A DNA stretch of 64,000 nt from Gemmatimonas aurantiaca (GCF_037190085.1 NZ_JBBCJO010000009.1:128289-192288), one strand, 5' to 3'; positions 26,757-35,212 are shown, counted from the stretch's first letter. The notes: generated from the letters alone by a model not told the origin. Numbers and translations are program-made.

Positions 26757-28103
26757 TCAGAAGCCCTGGGTCGCCTGGCTTCCGCGGAAGCGGACGCGAC
26801 CCTTCTTCATGAAGCCGTCGTACTTGCGGAGCAGCAGGTGCTGCTGCATCTGCGCCATGGTATCGAGTGCCACACCGACCACGATCAGCAGCGAGGTACC
26901 GCCGAACGCGAACGGCACGTTCACGATACGGGCGATCACGATCGGCAACAGCGCGATGGCGGTGAGGAAGATGGCACCGGGCAGCGTGATGCGTTCCACG
27001 ACATGCTCAATGTATTCCGCCGTCTTCGCGCCCGGCTTGATGCCCGGCACGAACCCGCCCTGCTTCTTCAGATTCTCGGCCAGATCGACCGGATTGAAGA
27101 TGATCGAGGTGTAGAAGTAGGTGAACAGGAGAATGAGGATCGCGGACAGTACGAAGTACAGCCACGGATTCGGCCCCTGCGGATTGAAGTACTCCGCGAT
27201 CTCCTGGAGCTTGGCGTTGCCGCTGAACTGCGCCAGCGCGCCTGGAATCACGATCACCGACTGCGCAAAGATGATCGGCATCACGCCCGCGGTGTTGATG
27301 CGGAGCGGGATGAAGTTGCGCGCGGCTTCACGCTGACGGCCACGGGCCATCGTGCGCTGCGGGATCTGGATGAGGATGCGGCGCGCGGCCACCGTGATGG
27401 CCACCGTACCGGCCACCACCGCAACCATCACCACACCCAGCACCACCAGCGACAGCGGCGCGATGACGCCCGTCGTCACGAAGCTGAACGTCTGGATGAT
27501 CGACGGCCACATGCGCTCGACGATCGAGAAGAAGATGATCAGCGACGCCCCGTTGCCGAGTCCCCGCTCCGTGATCTGCTCGCCCAGCCACATGACGAAG
27601 ATCGCGCCCGTGGTGAGGAAGAGCATCATCTGGATGGTGAACCACGGACCCGGACGCGACACGGCCGCCGGCAGCGACGCGGTGAACAGCGCGAAGCCGT
27701 AAGCCTGCACCAGCGCCAGCACCACCGTGAGGTAGCGGGTGTACTGCGTCAGCTTTTTCCGGCCTTCTTCATCCTTCTGCATCTTGTCCACGTTCGGCAG
27801 CACCGCGCCGGCGATCTGGACGAAGATGCTCGCCGAGATGTAGGGCATGATGCCGAGCGCAAACACCGTGGCGCGCGAAAGACCACCACCCACGAACATG
27901 TCGTAGAGGCCGAGCAGGCCACCGCCCTGCTGGCGGGTGAAGTAGTCCGTCAGCGCCTGGACATCGATCCCGGGCGCCGTGATGTGCGAGCCCAGGCGAT
28001 AGATCACCATACACAGGAACGTGAAGGTGATCTTCGCCCACAGCTCGGGCGTCCGGTAAATGTTGGCGACGGCCTGGGCCGCCGCGTTGTTTTGCTCTGC
28101 CAT
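26757..28103 (-). CDS. secY: Preprotein translocase subunit SecY
   Basis: A 448-residue ten-helix channel protein of the Sec translocon in the inner membrane. Typical features are the N-terminal helix pair with YRLGSHITAPGID, the plug region, MPYISASIFVQI, and the cytosolic loop GQITERGLGNG-like GEQITERGLGNGASL. The C-terminal tail KYDGFMKKGRVRFRGSQ is longer and more basic than in E. coli. It follows rplO by 17 bp and precedes adk by 10 bp, the standard spc-operon order. Confidence 0.97.
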   Translation of the reverse strand: MAEQNNAAAQAVANIYRTPELWAKITFTFLCMVIYRLGSHITAPGIDVQALTDYFTRQQGGGLLGLYDMFVGGGLSRATVFALGIMPYISASIFVQIAGAVLPNVDKMQKDEEGRKKLTQYTRYLTVVLALVQAYGFALFTASLPAAVSRPGPWFTIQMMLFLTTGAIFVMWLGEQITERGLGNGASLIIFFSIVERMWPSIIQTFSFVTTGVIAPLSLVVLGVVMVAVVAGTVAITVAARRILIQIPQRTMARGRQREAARNFIPLRINTAGVMPIIFAQSVIVIPGALAQFSGNAKLQEIAEYFNPQGPNPWLYFVLSAILILLFTYFYTSIIFNPVDLAENLKKQGGFVPGIKPGAKTAEYIEHVVERITLPGAIFLTAIALLPIVIARIVNVPFAFGGTSLLIVVGVALDTMAQMQQHLLLRKYDGFMKKGRVRFRGSQATQGF

Positions 28104-28120
28104 GCGCCGAGTGGTCTCCG

Positions 28121-28603
28121 TCAGCCGTCGACGCGGCCACCGGCCGCTTCGATCTTCGCCTTGGCCGCGGCGCTGACCTTCACGCCGCGCACCGTGAACG
28201 CGCGCGTCACGTCACCGTTCGCCAGCAGCTTCGCCGGGCCCTGTCCCGCCCGGATGAGGCCCGCTGCCGCCAGCGTCTCCACCGTCACCTCGTCTCCCGA
28301 CACCTGCGTCAGCGCGTCGAGGCGCACCACCTGCGCCTCCTCACGGAACGGGTTGGTGAACCCTCGCTTCGGGATACGGCGCGTGATCGGCATCTGACCA
28401 CCTTCGAAGTGCGGCTTGCCGCCACCGGGGCCGCCATGACCCGAGCGGGCCATGGAACCCTTGTGACCCTTGCCGGACGTCTTGCCGAGGCCGGAACCCG
28501 GACCACGACCGAGACGACGACGCGAGCGATGCGAGCCGGGCGCCGGCGCCAGATTGTGCAGGCCGATCTTCTCGACGCCTTCGGCGCCTGAATTGTTCGC
28601 CAC
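28121..28603 (-). CDS. rplO: 50S ribosomal protein L15
   Basis: A 160-residue L15 (uL15). The basic Gly-rich N-terminal half that threads into 23S rRNA is present (RRRLGRGPGSGLGKTSGKGH, GGPGGGKPHFEGGQMPITRR), followed by the folded C-terminal domain. Slightly longer than the E. coli protein at both ends. Lies four bases after rpmD in the spc order L30-L15-SecY. Confidence 0.96.
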   Translation of the reverse strand: MANNSGAEGVEKIGLHNLAPAPGSHRSRRRLGRGPGSGLGKTSGKGHKGSMARSGHGGPGGGKPHFEGGQMPITRRIPKRGFTNPFREEAQVVRLDALTQVSGDEVTVETLAAAGLIRAGQGPAKLLANGDVTRAFTVRGVKVSAAAKAKIEAAGGRVDG

Positions 28604-28607
28604 GTGC

Positions 28608-28862
28608 TTACTCCTCCACGGCCGTCACCTGGACCAGGTGACGGACCTTCTTGAGCTGACCGCGCAGCGAGGCGGAATCCTGCTGCACGACGCTGGCCTG
28701 GTGATGCCGCAGGCCGAGCGCCGCAAGCGTCGCGCGCATCCGCCACGAATGGCCGATGGCACTGCGCACCTGCGTGATCTTGAGCTTCCCGTTCCCGGGC
28801 GCCTCGAGCTTCGGCACCTTGGCCGGGCCCTTGGACGGATGCCACACGAATGTCCGCGGCAT
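28608..28862 (-). CDS. rpmD: 50S ribosomal protein L30 with N-terminal extension
   Basis: The L30 core begins at residue 26 (KLKITQVRSAIGHSWRMRAT) and ends normally at 84. Most bacterial L30 proteins are about 60 residues, so this one carries roughly 24 extra residues (MPRTFVWHPSKGPAKVPK and a Gly/Pro linker). No internal ATG offers a shorter form; a GTG at codon 6 would change little. Its start codon overlaps the rpsE stop by one base. Confidence 0.93.
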   Translation of the reverse strand: MPRTFVWHPSKGPAKVPKLEAPGNGKLKITQVRSAIGHSWRMRATLAALGLRHHQASVVQQDSASLRGQLKKVRHLVQVTAVEE

Positions 28863-29662
28863 TATGCCACCTCTGCAGCCGTTGCGGCTGCGGCCGGAGC
28901 GGCCCCGACCACGGCCGCCTTGCGGGGATCATGGATCTCGGTGCGCGCCTTCGCACGCGACTTGTACCCGATCTGCGACGGTTCGAGCCCGCGCTCCTTC
29001 GCCGCCTGTTCGACGGTGATGAGGTGCGTCAGACCATCGATCGCCGCACGAACCATGTTGTGCGGATTGGTCGAACCCAGCGACTTCGTGAGAATGTCGT
29101 GGATGCCCGCGCACTCGAGCACGGCACGCACGGCGCCACCGGCGATCACACCGGCACCGGGCGCAGCAGGCTTCATGAGCACCTTGCCGGCGCCATGCTT
29201 GCCCACCACCTCGTGCGGGATCGTCGAGCCGGTGAGCGGGATCGCCACCATGCTGCGCCGCGCCGCATCGACGGCCTTGCGGACCGCTTCCGACACTTCG
29301 TTCGCCTTGCCGGTGGCAAAGCCCACCTTGCCCTGTCCGTCGCCGACGGCCACGAGCGCGTTGAAGGAGAAGCGACGGCCACCCTTCACGACCTTCGCCA
29401 CGCGATTGATCGCGATCACGTTTTCGACGAGATCGCTCTGTTCGCGCTCCTGCTGCGCGCCACGGTCCGGACCACGGCCACGGCCGTCACGTCCACCCTG
29501 ACCGCCTTCGCCGCCGGGTCCACGACCACGACCGCCGCCGGGTCCGCCGGGGCCACGGCCACGGCCGCCGCCCGGGCCACCACGTCCACGGCCGCCACCC
29601 GGGCCACCGCGTCCACCACCACGCGGCGCCGGAGCGCCACCCTGATTCTGTGCGTCTGCCAT
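28862..29662 (-). CDS. rpsE: 30S ribosomal protein S5 with RGG-like N-terminal tail
   Basis: The S5 core (about residues 76-240) has ENVIAINRVAKVVKGGRRFS and GHGAGKVLMKP-type motifs, here KHGAGKVLMKPAAPGAG. S5 helps mRNA helicase activity and decoding accuracy in the 30S subunit. The first 75 residues are almost only Gly, Arg and Pro with repeated GGRGRG units, unlike the roughly 10-residue start of standard S5. A short Ala-rich tail ends the protein. The 266-residue length compares with about 165 in E. coli. The tail is in frame with the ATG at 29662, two bases from rplR. Confidence 0.94.
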   Translation of the reverse strand: MADAQNQGGAPAPRGGGRGGPGGGRGRGGPGGGRGRGPGGPGGGRGRGPGGEGGQGGRDGRGRGPDRGAQQEREQSDLVENVIAINRVAKVVKGGRRFSFNALVAVGDGQGKVGFATGKANEVSEAVRKAVDAARRSMVAIPLTGSTIPHEVVGKHGAGKVLMKPAAPGAGVIAGGAVRAVLECAGIHDILTKSLGSTNPHNMVRAAIDGLTHLITVEQAAKERGLEPSQIGYKSRAKARTEIHDPRKAAVVGAAPAAAATAAEVA

Positions 29663-29664
29663 GA

Positions 29665-30021
29665 TCAGAACTCCAGGCCGCCCTCTCGGGCGCCTTCGGC
29701 AACGGCCTTCACACGGCCATGGTACTGGTAACCAGCGCGGTCGAAGACCACCTTCGAGATGCCGGCCGCCTTCGCCTTCTCCGCCGCGGCCTTGCCGACG
29801 GCGAGCGCGCGCTCCGACTTCGTGCCGCTCATCCCCTCGTCGCCGACTGTCAGCAGCGTGCGCTGCGCGACGTCGTCCACGACCTGGGCATAGATATGCT
29901 TCAGCGAGCGGAACACGACGAGACGCGGACGCTCCGCCGTCCCCGATACCGCCTTGCGCACCCGCAGGTGACGGCGCTTGCGCCGTTCCGCGTTCGTACG
30001 CGGGATCGCGATCTTGGCCAT
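29665..30021 (-). CDS. rplR: 50S ribosomal protein L18
   Basis: A 118-residue L18 (uL18), which binds 5S rRNA. It has the basic N-terminus RRKRRHLRVRKAVSG, then RPRLVVFRSLKHIYAQVVDD and the C-terminal FDRAGYQYHGRVKAVAEGAR. Normal length. Its start overlaps the rplF stop by one base. Confidence 0.97.
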   Translation of the reverse strand: MAKIAIPRTNAERRKRRHLRVRKAVSGTAERPRLVVFRSLKHIYAQVVDDVAQRTLLTVGDEGMSGTKSERALAVGKAAAEKAKAAGISKVVFDRAGYQYHGRVKAVAEGAREGGLEF

Positions 30022-30560
30022 TACTTGCCTCCCGCCTTGCCGGCCTTGCGCCGGATGACTTCGCCCTGGTACTTGACGCCCTTGCCCTTGTACGGCTCGG
30101 GCTTGCGCAGACTGCGAATCTCCGCGGCGACCTGACCCACGTGTTCCTTGCTCGCGCCTTCGATCACCACCGTGGTGGGATTCGGCGCGCTGATCTTCAC
30201 GCCTTCCGGCGCCTTGTACTCGATCTGATGCGAGAAGCCGAGCGACAGCAGCGCGCCGTAGGGCTTGATCTCGGCCTTGTAGCCGACGCCCGTGATTTCC
30301 AGCGTGCGCGTGAAGCCCTTGGTGACGCCTTCGACCATGTTGGCCACGAGCGTGCGCGTCAGGCCATGGAGCGCCTTGTGGCGTTCCTCGTCCGACGGGC
30401 GCTTCACCAGGAGCTCCGCCCCTTCCTGCGACAGCACCATGTCGGCGGGCAGCACGCGGGAGAGTTCTCCCTTCGGCCCCTTCACCGTCAATGCGCTGCC
30501 GTCGATCGCCACGGTCACCCCGGCCGGAACCGGGATCGGGCGCTTACCGATACGTGACAT
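30021..30560 (-). CDS. rplF: 50S ribosomal protein L6
   Basis: A 179-residue L6 (uL6) with two related domains. The start MSRIGKRPIPVPAGV is the family standard and is preceded by AAGGAG nine bases away, so the longer open frame is rejected. The C-terminal rRNA-binding motif RKPEPYKGKGVKY is intact. The Shine-Dalgarno site overlaps the rpsH stop codon (TAAGGAG). Confidence 0.97.
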   Translation of the reverse strand: MSRIGKRPIPVPAGVTVAIDGSALTVKGPKGELSRVLPADMVLSQEGAELLVKRPSDEERHKALHGLTRTLVANMVEGVTKGFTRTLEITGVGYKAEIKPYGALLSLGFSHQIEYKAPEGVKISAPNPTTVVIEGASKEHVGQVAAEIRSLRKPEPYKGKGVKYQGEVIRRKAGKAGGK

Positions 30561-30573
30561 GAATGCGGTCTCC

Positions 30574-30975
30574 TTACCAGACGAGGGCGAGCAGTTCGCC
30601 GCCCGTGTTGGCGGAGCGCGCATCACGATCCGACATGATCCCCTTCGACGTGCTGAGGATGGCCATGCCGAGGCCGTTGCGCACCCGCGGGATCTCGGTC
30701 ACGCCGACGTACTTGCGCAGGCCGGGCGTGGAGATGCGGCGCGCTTCACGGATCACCGACTGGCCGCCGTGTGCGTACTTCAGAATCACTCGCAGCACGG
30801 ACTTGCCGTCCTCGAGGTCGACCGTGCGGTAATCCTGGATGAAGGCGTTCTCCTTCAGGATGCGCGCGATCTCGATCTTGATCTTCGATACCGGCATGTC
30901 GACGCGGCGGTGCTTGGAGGCACACGCGTTGCGGAGGCGCGTCAGCATGTCGGCAATGGGGTCGTTGAGGCTCAT
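30574..30975 (-). CDS. rpsH: 30S ribosomal protein S8
   Basis: A 133-residue S8 (uS8), which binds the central domain of 16S rRNA and in E. coli represses the spc operon. DPIADMLTRLRNA opens the protein and RVRNGLGMAILSTSKGIMSD closes it, both standard. Lies between rpsN and rplF. Confidence 0.97.
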   Translation of the reverse strand: MSLNDPIADMLTRLRNACASKHRRVDMPVSKIKIEIARILKENAFIQDYRTVDLEDGKSVLRVILKYAHGGQSVIREARRISTPGLRKYVGVTEIPRVRNGLGMAILSTSKGIMSDRDARSANTGGELLALVW

Positions 30976-31031
30976 GCTCTCGAAAGTCTCCTATGGTATC
31001 CGCGCCAGGCGGACCTGTAGGAAGTGAATGG

Positions 31032-31337
31032 TTACCAGCTCGCCTTCCGGACGCCCGGAATCAAGCCGTTGAGGGCCATCTCGCGCAGCGCGAGGCGGCT
31101 CAGGCCGAAGTGCCGGAGATACGCCCGCGGACGACCGCTGATGTTGCAGCGGTTGCGCACACGGGTCTTCGACGAATCACGCGGCAGCTTGTGCAGCGCG
31201 TTCACCGCGGCCTGCACTTCTTCCGGCGTGCTCTTCGGATTGCTGATCGTGGCCTTGAGCGCCGCGCGCTTCTGGGCATAGCGCTGCACCAGCTCCGCGC
31301 GCTGCGCATTCCGGGCCAACTTGCTCGTCTTTGCCAT
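31032..31337 (-). CDS. rpsN: 30S ribosomal protein S14 (zinc-free form)
   Basis: A 101-residue S14 (uS14). It has the long form without the CxxC...CxxC zinc ribbon; only one Cys (RNRCNISGRPRAYLRHF) is present. The C-terminus LREMALNGLIPGVRKASW is typical. It lies 56 bp upstream of rpsH, the widest gap in this part of the operon. Confidence 0.97.
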   Translation of the reverse strand: MAKTSKLARNAQRAELVQRYAQKRAALKATISNPKSTPEEVQAAVNALHKLPRDSSKTRVRNRCNISGRPRAYLRHFGLSRLALREMALNGLIPGVRKASW

Positions 31338-31359
31338 CGTTCTGAGTCCTGGTGTCCGG

Positions 31360-32136
31360 TCAGGCCGCGCTCGGCTGCGCCACCTTGGGCGTCACCGGCT
31401 TGTCGTCGCCACGGAACGGCATACCCAGCTGATGCAGCAGCGCAAACGCGTGCGCATCCTTGGATGCCGTCGTCACGAACGTGATGTCCATGCCGTGGAT
31501 CTGCTCGACCATGTCGTAGTTGATCTCGGGGAAGATCATCTGCTCCTTGATGCCGAGCGTGTAGTTGCCACGACCGTCGAACGACTTGGTGCCGAGTCCG
31601 CGGAAATCGCGGATACGCGGGCACGCCACCGTCACGAAGCGATCGAGGAACTCCCACATCTTCGCGCCACGCATCGTCACCGACGCGCCGATCTCCTGAC
31701 CTTCCCGGAGACCGAAGTTCGCGACCGACTTCTTCGCCTTGCGGCGCACCGGCTTCTGGCCGGAGATCAGCGCGAGCTCTTCCACCACCACGTCGAGCAG
31801 CTTGGGCTGCTTCACCGCCTCGCCCACGCCGCAGTTGATCACGATCTTCGTGAGCGTGGGGATCTGATGCGGGTTGTCGAAGCCGAACTGCTTGGCCAGC
31901 GACGCGCGCACGGTGTTTTCGTAGTAGGCCTTCAGACGCGGGGCCGCCACCGGCAATCCGGCACCGGCATGTTCCCGCTTCGTGAAGTCCACGGCCTGCC
32001 GCGGCTGGCCGGCCTGCTTGCCGCCCTTGCCGCCACCCTTCTGGCCCGCGCCGCCCTTGGCAGCGCCGGCCTTCGTGCCGCTCTTTGCTCCACCCTTCGC
32101 GCCGCCCTTGGCGGCGCCCTTTTCCTTGGTCGCCAT
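31360..32136 (-). CDS. rplE: 50S ribosomal protein L5 with Lys/Gly-rich N-terminal tail
   Basis: The L5 (uL5) core starts near residue 65 (PRLKAYYENTVRASLAKQF) and carries the 5S rRNA-binding region and GKGNYTLGI-type loop, here GRGNYTLGIKEQMIFPEI. The first 48 residues consist almost only of Lys, Gly and Ala (repeats of AKGGAK), absent from normal L5 (about 179 residues; this one 258). The C-terminus also has about 15 extra residues. It follows rplX by 14 bp. Confidence 0.95.
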   Translation of the reverse strand: MATKEKGAAKGGAKGGAKSGTKAGAAKGGAGQKGGGKGGKQAGQPRQAVDFTKREHAGAGLPVAAPRLKAYYENTVRASLAKQFGFDNPHQIPTLTKIVINCGVGEAVKQPKLLDVVVEELALISGQKPVRRKAKKSVANFGLREGQEIGASVTMRGAKMWEFLDRFVTVACPRIRDFRGLGTKSFDGRGNYTLGIKEQMIFPEINYDMVEQIHGMDITFVTTASKDAHAFALLHQLGMPFRGDDKPVTPKVAQPSAA

Positions 32137-32150
32137 CGTTCTTGCTCCGG

Positions 32151-32555
32151 TCAGCGCGCGCGGGGAATGACTTCACCGCTCTTCACGCCGACGCGCTCCT
32201 TCGTGCCGTCCTTGTCGATCCGCACCTTGGTGCGGGTCGGCTTGCCGGTCTTCGAATCGAGCAGCATCACGTTCGACGCGTGGAAGGGTGCGGCCATCTC
32301 GATGATGCCGCTCTGCTCCTCCGCCGTGCGCGCCTTGCGGTGCTTCTTCACGATGTTGATGCCTTCCACCTTGATGCGGCCCGTCTTGGGGTAGACCTGG
32401 AGGACCTTGCCCTCCTTCCCCTTGTCGTCGCCACGCATCACGCGGATGGTATCACCCTTCGTCACGTGGATCACTTCGCGCGACGCCTTGAGGGCGTGGC
32501 GAGCCGCGCCGAGGCGCTGGCCGCGATCCGTCTTGTAGTACACGTTCTTTCGCAT
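32151..32555 (-). CDS. rplX: 50S ribosomal protein L24
   Basis: A 134-residue L24 (uL24), an assembly initiator that binds near the exit tunnel. The KOW motif is clear (HVTKGDTIRVMRGDDKGKEG). It has about 28 residues before the KOW domain, which most bacterial L24 proteins lack. It begins one base from the rplN stop. Confidence 0.96.
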   Translation of the reverse strand: MRKNVYYKTDRGQRLGAARHALKASREVIHVTKGDTIRVMRGDDKGKEGKVLQVYPKTGRIKVEGINIVKKHRKARTAEEQSGIIEMAAPFHASNVMLLDSKTGKPTRTKVRIDKDGTKERVGVKSGEVIPRAR

Positions 32556-32556
32556 C

Positions 32557-32925
32557 TCAGAGCACCTCGGGTGCCAGCGAGACGATCTTCATGTAGCGCT
32601 TCTCGCGGAGCTCGCGCGCCACGGGGCCGAAGATACGCGTCGCCTTCGGTTCGCCGTTGTCGTTGATGATCACGACGGCGTTTTCATCGAAGCGGATGTA
32701 GCTGCCATCCTTGCGGCGCGTCTCCTTCACCGTGCGCACCACCACGGCCTTGGCCACGTCGGACTTCTTCACCGTGCCGTTCGGCAGTGCGTCCTTCACC
32801 GCCACGATGACCCGGTCGCCCAGGCCGGCGTAGCGACGGCGCGTGCCGCCCAGCACCCGGATCACCAGCGCGCGCTTGGCGCCACTGTTGTCCGCGACCT
32901 TCACCACGGATTCCTGCTGAATCAT
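32557..32925 (-). CDS. rplN: 50S ribosomal protein L14
   Basis: A 122-residue L14 (uL14) of normal length, at the subunit interface and a partner of L19. MIQQESVVKVADNSGAKRAL and the late RIFGPVARELREKRYMKIVS are almost canonical. First gene of the classical spc set, 11 bp after rpsQ. Confidence 0.97.
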   Translation of the reverse strand: MIQQESVVKVADNSGAKRALVIRVLGGTRRRYAGLGDRVIVAVKDALPNGTVKKSDVAKAVVVRTVKETRRKDGSYIRFDENAVVIINDNGEPKATRIFGPVARELREKRYMKIVSLAPEVL

Positions 32926-32936
32926 GGTCCGTTACC

Positions 32937-33233
32937 TCAGCGTGCGCGTTCGACGATCTCGACCACGCGCCACCGCTTGTCCTTCGACAAGGGCCGGGTC
33001 TCCATGATACGCACCGTGTCGCCGAGCTTCGCCGAGTTCTCCTCGTCGTGCGCTTTCAGCTTGCGGGTCCGCGTCACCATCTTGCCGTACTGGGGGTGCG
33101 GCATGCGGCGGTCGATCTTCACGACCACCGTCTTGTCCATCTTGTCGCTCACGACGAGACCCACGCGCACCTTGCGCGCCGTCCGTTCGGAGGCGCCGTT
33201 CTGCGCGACGCTCGCGTTGTTCTGTTCAGCCAT
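32937..33233 (-). CDS. rpsQ: 30S ribosomal protein S17
   Basis: A 98-residue S17 (uS17), a primary 16S rRNA binder. The OB-fold core starts near residue 20 (RKVRVGLVVSDKMDKTVVVK) after a polar N-terminal extension (MAEQNNASVAQNGASE). The core ends RWRVVEIVERAR. Last gene of the classical S10 set here. Confidence 0.96.
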   Translation of the reverse strand: MAEQNNASVAQNGASERTARKVRVGLVVSDKMDKTVVVKIDRRMPHPQYGKMVTRTRKLKAHDEENSAKLGDTVRIMETRPLSKDKRWRVVEIVERAR

Positions 33234-33247
33234 CGATCGGATTCCGG

Positions 33248-33451
33248 TTAGCGGCCACGGGCGGGGAGCTGACGCTCCCGCTGCACCGTCTTCAGGCGCG
33301 CGATGTCCCTGCGGATGCTGCGCAGCCGCAGCGGCTCTTCCAGCGCTTCGGTGCCGCTGCGGAACCGGAGACGGAATCGCTCCTCCTCGAGTTCCGCGAT
33401 GCGGGTGACGAGTTCGTCGTCAGCGAGTCCGCGGATTTCTTCAGCCTTCAT
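33248..33451 (-). CDS. rpmC: 50S ribosomal protein L29
   Basis: A 67-residue helical L29 (uL29) near the polypeptide exit site. MKAEEIRGLADDELVTRIAE and the closing RDIARLKTVQRERQL are typical. Its start lies inside the end of rplP (11-bp overlap), indicating translational coupling. Confidence 0.96.
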   Translation of the reverse strand: MKAEEIRGLADDELVTRIAELEEERFRLRFRSGTEALEEPLRLRSIRRDIARLKTVQRERQLPARGR

Positions 33452-33869
33452 TGGTCACCGCCTCCTCGCGCGCCACGAACTTGGTCTTCACGCCGAGCTT
33501 CGCGGCGGCCAGGCCCATGGCCGTCTCGGCCAGTTCCTTCGACACGCCTTCGATCTCGAACATCACCCGGCCCGGCTTCACCACCGCCACCCACAACTCC
33601 GGCGAACCCTTACCCTTGCCCATGCGGGTTTCGGCCGGCTTCTTCGTGATCGGCTTGTCCGGGAAAATCCGGATCCACACCTTGCCGCCACGCTTGATGT
33701 GACGCGTCATCGCGACGCGGCACGCTTCGATCTGCCGGCTCGTCACCCAGCCCGGCTCGAGCGCCTGCAGGCCGTACGCGCCGAACGACACGTCGGACCC
33801 ACGGTGCGCCAGGCCGGTCGTGCGGCCCTTGAACATCTTGCGGAACTTGACCCGCTTCGGACTCAGCAT
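33441..33869 (-). CDS. rplP: 50S ribosomal protein L16
   Basis: A 142-residue L16 (uL16) near the peptidyl-transferase centre. MLSPKRVKFRKMFKGRTTGL and RGGKVWIRIFPDKPITKKPA are canonical. The Arg in the region hydroxylated in some bacteria is in normal context (RMGKGKGSPELWVAVV). Lies 12 bp after rpsC. Confidence 0.97.
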   Translation of the reverse strand: MLSPKRVKFRKMFKGRTTGLAHRGSDVSFGAYGLQALEPGWVTSRQIEACRVAMTRHIKRGGKVWIRIFPDKPITKKPAETRMGKGKGSPELWVAVVKPGRVMFEIEGVSKELAETAMGLAAAKLGVKTKFVAREEAVTNEG

Positions 33870-33881
33870 CGTTCAGTCTCC

Positions 33882-34541
33882 TCAGACGCCGGTCGAGTAG
33901 GTCTTGCCGCGACGATCTTCCACGATCTCGCCCTTGAAGATCCACACCTTCACACCGATGGTGCCGTAGGTGGTCTTCGCGGTGCTCGTCGCGTAGTCGA
34001 TGTCGGCGCGCAGCGTATGAAGGGGCACCCGGCCTTCCATGTACCCTTCCACGCGCGCGATCTCGGCCCCGCCCAGGCGGCCGCCGGCCTTCACCTTGAT
34101 GCCCAGCGCGCCCATCCGCATCGCGCTCTGCACGGCGCGCTTCATGGCGCGACGGAACGAGATACGCTGCGAGAGCTGCGCGGCGATGTTGTCGGCGACG
34201 AGCTGCGCCTCGACTTCCGGACGCTTGATCTCCTCGACGTTGATGCCGACTTCCTTCCCCGTCAGCTGCGCGAGCTCGTCACGCAGCTTGTCCACCTCGG
34301 CGCCCTTCTTGCCGATCACCACGCCCGGACGGCCGGTGTGGATCGTCACCACGACCTTCCCCGGCTTGCGTTCGATCGTCACATCCGAGATCGCCGCGTT
34401 GTCGAGACGGGCCTTGAGGTACTTCCGGAGCAGCGCGTCTTCCTTGAGCAGCGCCGGCATCTCCTTCTTCGCGTACCAGGTCGACCGCCAGTTCTTCGTG
34501 ACCCCGAGGCGGAACCCGATCGGATTCGTCTTCTGTCCCAT
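33882..34541 (-). CDS. rpsC: 30S ribosomal protein S3
   Basis: A 219-residue S3 (uS3) at the mRNA entry site. The KH domain is intact with GRPGVVIGKKGAEVDKLRDE (GxxG loop). MGQKTNPIGFRLGVTKNW and the C-terminal GVKVWIFKGEI are standard. The start overlaps the rplV stop by one base. Confidence 0.97.
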   Translation of the reverse strand: MGQKTNPIGFRLGVTKNWRSTWYAKKEMPALLKEDALLRKYLKARLDNAAISDVTIERKPGKVVVTIHTGRPGVVIGKKGAEVDKLRDELAQLTGKEVGINVEEIKRPEVEAQLVADNIAAQLSQRISFRRAMKRAVQSAMRMGALGIKVKAGGRLGGAEIARVEGYMEGRVPLHTLRADIDYATSTAKTTYGTIGVKVWIFKGEIVEDRRGKTYSTGV

Positions 34542-34918
34542 TAGCGCACCGCCTCCGTCACGACGATCTCCACGTGGCTCGTTCGCTTCAGCATCGGCGT
34601 CGCACGGCCCATGGCCGCCGGCGTCCAGCGCTTGAGCTTCGGCCCCTCGTTCACGATGGCCTTCGTGATCACCAACGTGTCGACATCCAGCGACAGGTTG
34701 GCGGCACGGGCCGCCTGCTCCGCGTTCGCGACGGCGCTGTTGAGCGTCTTCTCGATCTGCTCCGCCGCGTGTTTCTTCGAAAACTTCAACAGCGCCAGCG
34801 CCTCGTTGACGCGCTGTCCGCGGATCTGGTCGATGACCAGCCGCATCTTGTAGGGGGACTGCCGCGTCGTGCGCTGAATCGCGCGCGCCTCGATCCCCGT
34901 CTTCGTGGCCTTGGCCAT
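34541..34918 (-). CDS. rplV: 50S ribosomal protein L22
   Basis: A 125-residue L22 (uL22) that lines the exit tunnel. SPYKMRLVIDQIRGQRVNEA and the beta-hairpin region KRWTPAAMGRATPMLKRTSH are present; changes in that loop can give macrolide resistance in other bacteria, and none can be judged from reading alone. Follows rpsS by three bases. Confidence 0.97.
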   Translation of the reverse strand: MAKATKTGIEARAIQRTTRQSPYKMRLVIDQIRGQRVNEALALLKFSKKHAAEQIEKTLNSAVANAEQAARAANLSLDVDTLVITKAIVNEGPKLKRWTPAAMGRATPMLKRTSHVEIVVTEAVR

Positions 34919-34921
34919 GGC

Positions 34922-35212
34922 TTACTTGCCTCCCTTCTTCTTCGCGTCCGCCTTCTGCCCCGCGTGGCCGCGGAACAGACGCGTCGGCGAGAACTCGCCC
35001 AGCTTGTGACCCACCATGTTTTCCGTCACGTACACCGGGATGAACTTGTTCCCGTTGTGCACCGCGAACGTGTGGCCCACGAACTCGGGGAGAATCGTGC
35101 TGGCGCGCGACCAGGTCTTCACGACCTTCTTCTCGCTCTTGGCGTTCATCGCCACCACCTTCGCCTCCAGGCGCTCAGCGACGAACGGACCCTTCTTGAT
35201 GCTTCTCGACAT
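34922..35212 (-). CDS. rpsS: 30S ribosomal protein S19
   Basis: A 96-residue S19 (uS19) of the 30S head. MSRSIKKGPFVAERL, RASTILPEFVGHTFAVHNGN and HKLGEFSPTRLFRGH are canonical. Lies 24 bp after rplB in the S10 order. Confidence 0.97.
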   Translation of the reverse strand: MSRSIKKGPFVAERLEAKVVAMNAKSEKKVVKTWSRASTILPEFVGHTFAVHNGNKFIPVYVTENMVGHKLGEFSPTRLFRGHAGQKADAKKKGGK

